Assembly: GCA_015661865.1 (NCBI GenBank)
Contig: DQVG01000143.1
Span: forward strand, 1-6,024
Source: Desulfurobacteriaceae bacterium
GTDB taxonomy: Bacteria > Aquificota > Aquificia > Desulfurobacteriales > DQVG01
DNA length: 6,024 nucleotides
Reading direction: 5' to 3'
Shown: piece after piece, positions 5,222 through 6,024 of the stretch
Layout of the letters: the number at the start of each line of letters is the position of its first letter
Position numbering within the stretch: the first letter of the stretch is position 1
The notes under the pieces: generated by a model
The model's input: only the letters and a program-made list of their open reading frames with translations
Databases searched by the model: none
Told to the model about the DNA's origin: nothing
Translations under genes and position numbers: made by a program

Positions 5222-5888
5222 GTTTTTTATATATATTTTTTTCCTTCTAAATATTTCTTTTGCAAAATCTCAAGATTATTATTTAAACCTTAAAGATGTT
5301 TCTTTAAAAGACTTTGTTATATCTATGTCAAAGTTATTAAATATAAACATAAATATTCCTAATAATTTAAAAAGAAAAATAACTTTTGTAAGTACTTCTC
5401 CTTTAAATAAATCAGAGCTTTTTCTTATTTTTATTAATATATTAAAAGAAAGGGGCTTTTATTTAAAAAAAATATCTTCAAATACTTATCTTTTAACAAG
5501 TTATAGATATGCAAAAATTTATCCAAAACACGAGGTTTTAGTTTTAAATTTTAAAGATAAAATTCTTGCTAACCAATTTTTTCAAGTAGCTCGAAATTTT
5601 ATATCATCTGGGGAAAATATAAGAATAATTTTTGATACCGTATTTTTATATGTAGAAAATAGCAAAAAAGATTTTTTCTTAAAACTTTATAAAAAGTTTT
5701 TAAATAAAAATGATAAACTGCAAAATTTCAAATTAATTACAATAAAAGTTAAAAATATAAATGAAAAAATACTAAGGAATTTTATTCAAAATTTTTTTAA
5801 ATTAACTAATTCAAGAAACTTTTTTTTAGGTTTTGATAGAGAAAAAAAATTAGTAATTATTTTTGGACCTAAAAATTATGTTAGATAA
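5205..5888 (+). CDS. gspD: GspD-type secretin, N-terminal part (signal peptide, N0, N1, most of N2); frame broken
   Basis: This is the periplasmic N-domain part of an outer-membrane secretin, the pore-forming ring of type II secretion and related systems. It is 227 residues; whole GspD proteins are about 600-700. Residues 1-20 are a Sec signal peptide (MKRIYK, hydrophobic core, cleavage probably after SFA). Residues 25-100 match N0: LNLKDVSLKDFVISMSKLLN, then IPNNLKRKITFVS, PLNKSELFLIFINILKERGFYL and NTYLL. Residues 109-170 match N1: VLVLNFKDKILANQFFQVAR, IRIIFDTVFLYVENSKKD. Residues 176-227 are N2, ending mid-domain at IIFGPKNYVR before TAA. The ATG at 5205 is chosen over the in-frame TTG at 5193 because that TTG overlaps the AGGAG Shine-Dalgarno and would put charged residues before the signal peptide. 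N0 directly after the signal peptide, with no AMIN domain, favours GspD over PilQ. The frame change after the GPKNYV segment separates it from the next entry. Confidence 0.75.
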   Translation: MKRIYKFFIYIFFLLNISFAKSQDYYLNLKDVSLKDFVISMSKLLNININIPNNLKRKITFVSTSPLNKSELFLIFINILKERGFYLKKISSNTYLLTSYRYAKIYPKHEVLVLNFKDKILANQFFQVARNFISSGENIRIIFDTVFLYVENSKKDFFLKLYKKFLNKNDKLQNFKLITIKVKNINEKILRNFIQNFFKLTNSRNFFLGFDREKKLVIIFGPKNYVR

Positions 5889-6024
5889 ATTAAAAGATTT
5901 TCTACTTAAAATAGATACTTTTGAAAAGCATGATAAATTATCTAACTTACATCTTATAAAGTTAAAGTATTTGAAGGGAAATGAAATTGAAAAAGTTTTA
6001 AAGCAAGTTTTTAAAAATGATAAG
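5878..6024 (+). CDS. gspD: Continuation of the secretin in another frame (end of N2, start of N3), cut by the window edge
   Basis: Forty-nine codons are open from ATG 5878 to the window edge, overlapping the preceding frame by 11 nt. DKLKDFLLKID supplies exactly the helix that should follow the GPKNYV strand end in a secretin N domain. HLIKLKYLKGNEIEKVLKQVF then looks like the first strand and helix of the next N domain, as in the familiar 'IYLKYAKAEDLAPVL' pattern. It has no signal peptide of its own and only a weak GGA (5865-5867) upstream, so independent translation would leave it in the cytoplasm. It is best read as the same gene after a +1 frame change, either a real mutation, a recoding site or a sequence error. 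The rest of the gene, including any beta-barrel, lies outside. Confidence 0.65.
   Translation, partial: MLDKLKDFLLKIDTFEKHDKLSNLHLIKLKYLKGNEIEKVLKQVFKNDK

Noticed and set aside
5820..5849. Slippage at the T8 (5820-5827) or A8 (5842-5849) runs as the cause of the secretin frame change
   Set aside because: The original frame gives good N2 sequence (DREKKLVIIFGPKNYV) beyond both runs, and the second frame has TAG and TAA at 5851-5856. The shift must be downstream.

Overview
The window comes from a strongly A+T-rich bacterial chromosome. Its proteins are rich in Lys, Ile and Phe, the gene spacing is tight, and adjacent reading frames overlap. The core genes (ribosomal proteins L13 and S9, RimO, BioF) are clearly bacterial. 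A GspD-type secretin points to a diderm. The style recalls low-GC thermophiles such as Thermodesulfobacteriota or Aquificota, but that placement is an impression from composition and protein style, not something the sequence proves.

Layout. Positions 1-755 (+) hold the 3' part of rplM and all of rpsI, the usual L13-S9 operon, closed by a compact GGGGC/GCCCC hairpin at 761-775. Facing it on the minus strand are three genes read rightmost first: rimO (4053-2686), a SagB-type FMN nitroreductase (2585-1989) and bioF (1927-803). They are spaced 100 and 61 nt apart and could be one transcript. A 151-nt divergent control region (4054-4204) separates rimO from a rightward operon. That operon has a DHH/DHHA1 phosphoesterase of the NrnB type (4205-5221), then a secretin precursor starting at 5205 inside the end of the phosphoesterase gene. 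The secretin frame stops at 5888, and the secretin homology continues without a gap in another frame from 5878 to the window edge.

How the genes fit together. rplM/rpsI make ribosomal proteins and RimO modifies ribosomal protein uS12. BioF makes the first committed intermediate of biotin. The nitroreductase has no visible partner. The rightward operon couples a small-RNA or nucleotide phosphoesterase to an outer-membrane secretin.

Points most worth a second look: (1) the secretin gene is broken by a single +1 frame change that can be confined to 5857-5888; (2) the secretin ribosome-binding site lies in the 3' arm of a perfect 5-bp hairpin inside the phosphoesterase gene, a layout suited to translational coupling; (3) the divergent region has a near-symmetric -10 element readable on both strands, a dyad around it and a 32-nt leader hairpin. 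Apart from the secretin break the genes look ordinary. I see no mobile element, CRISPR array, tRNA or phage gene, and no gene-free stretch exceeds 300 bases.
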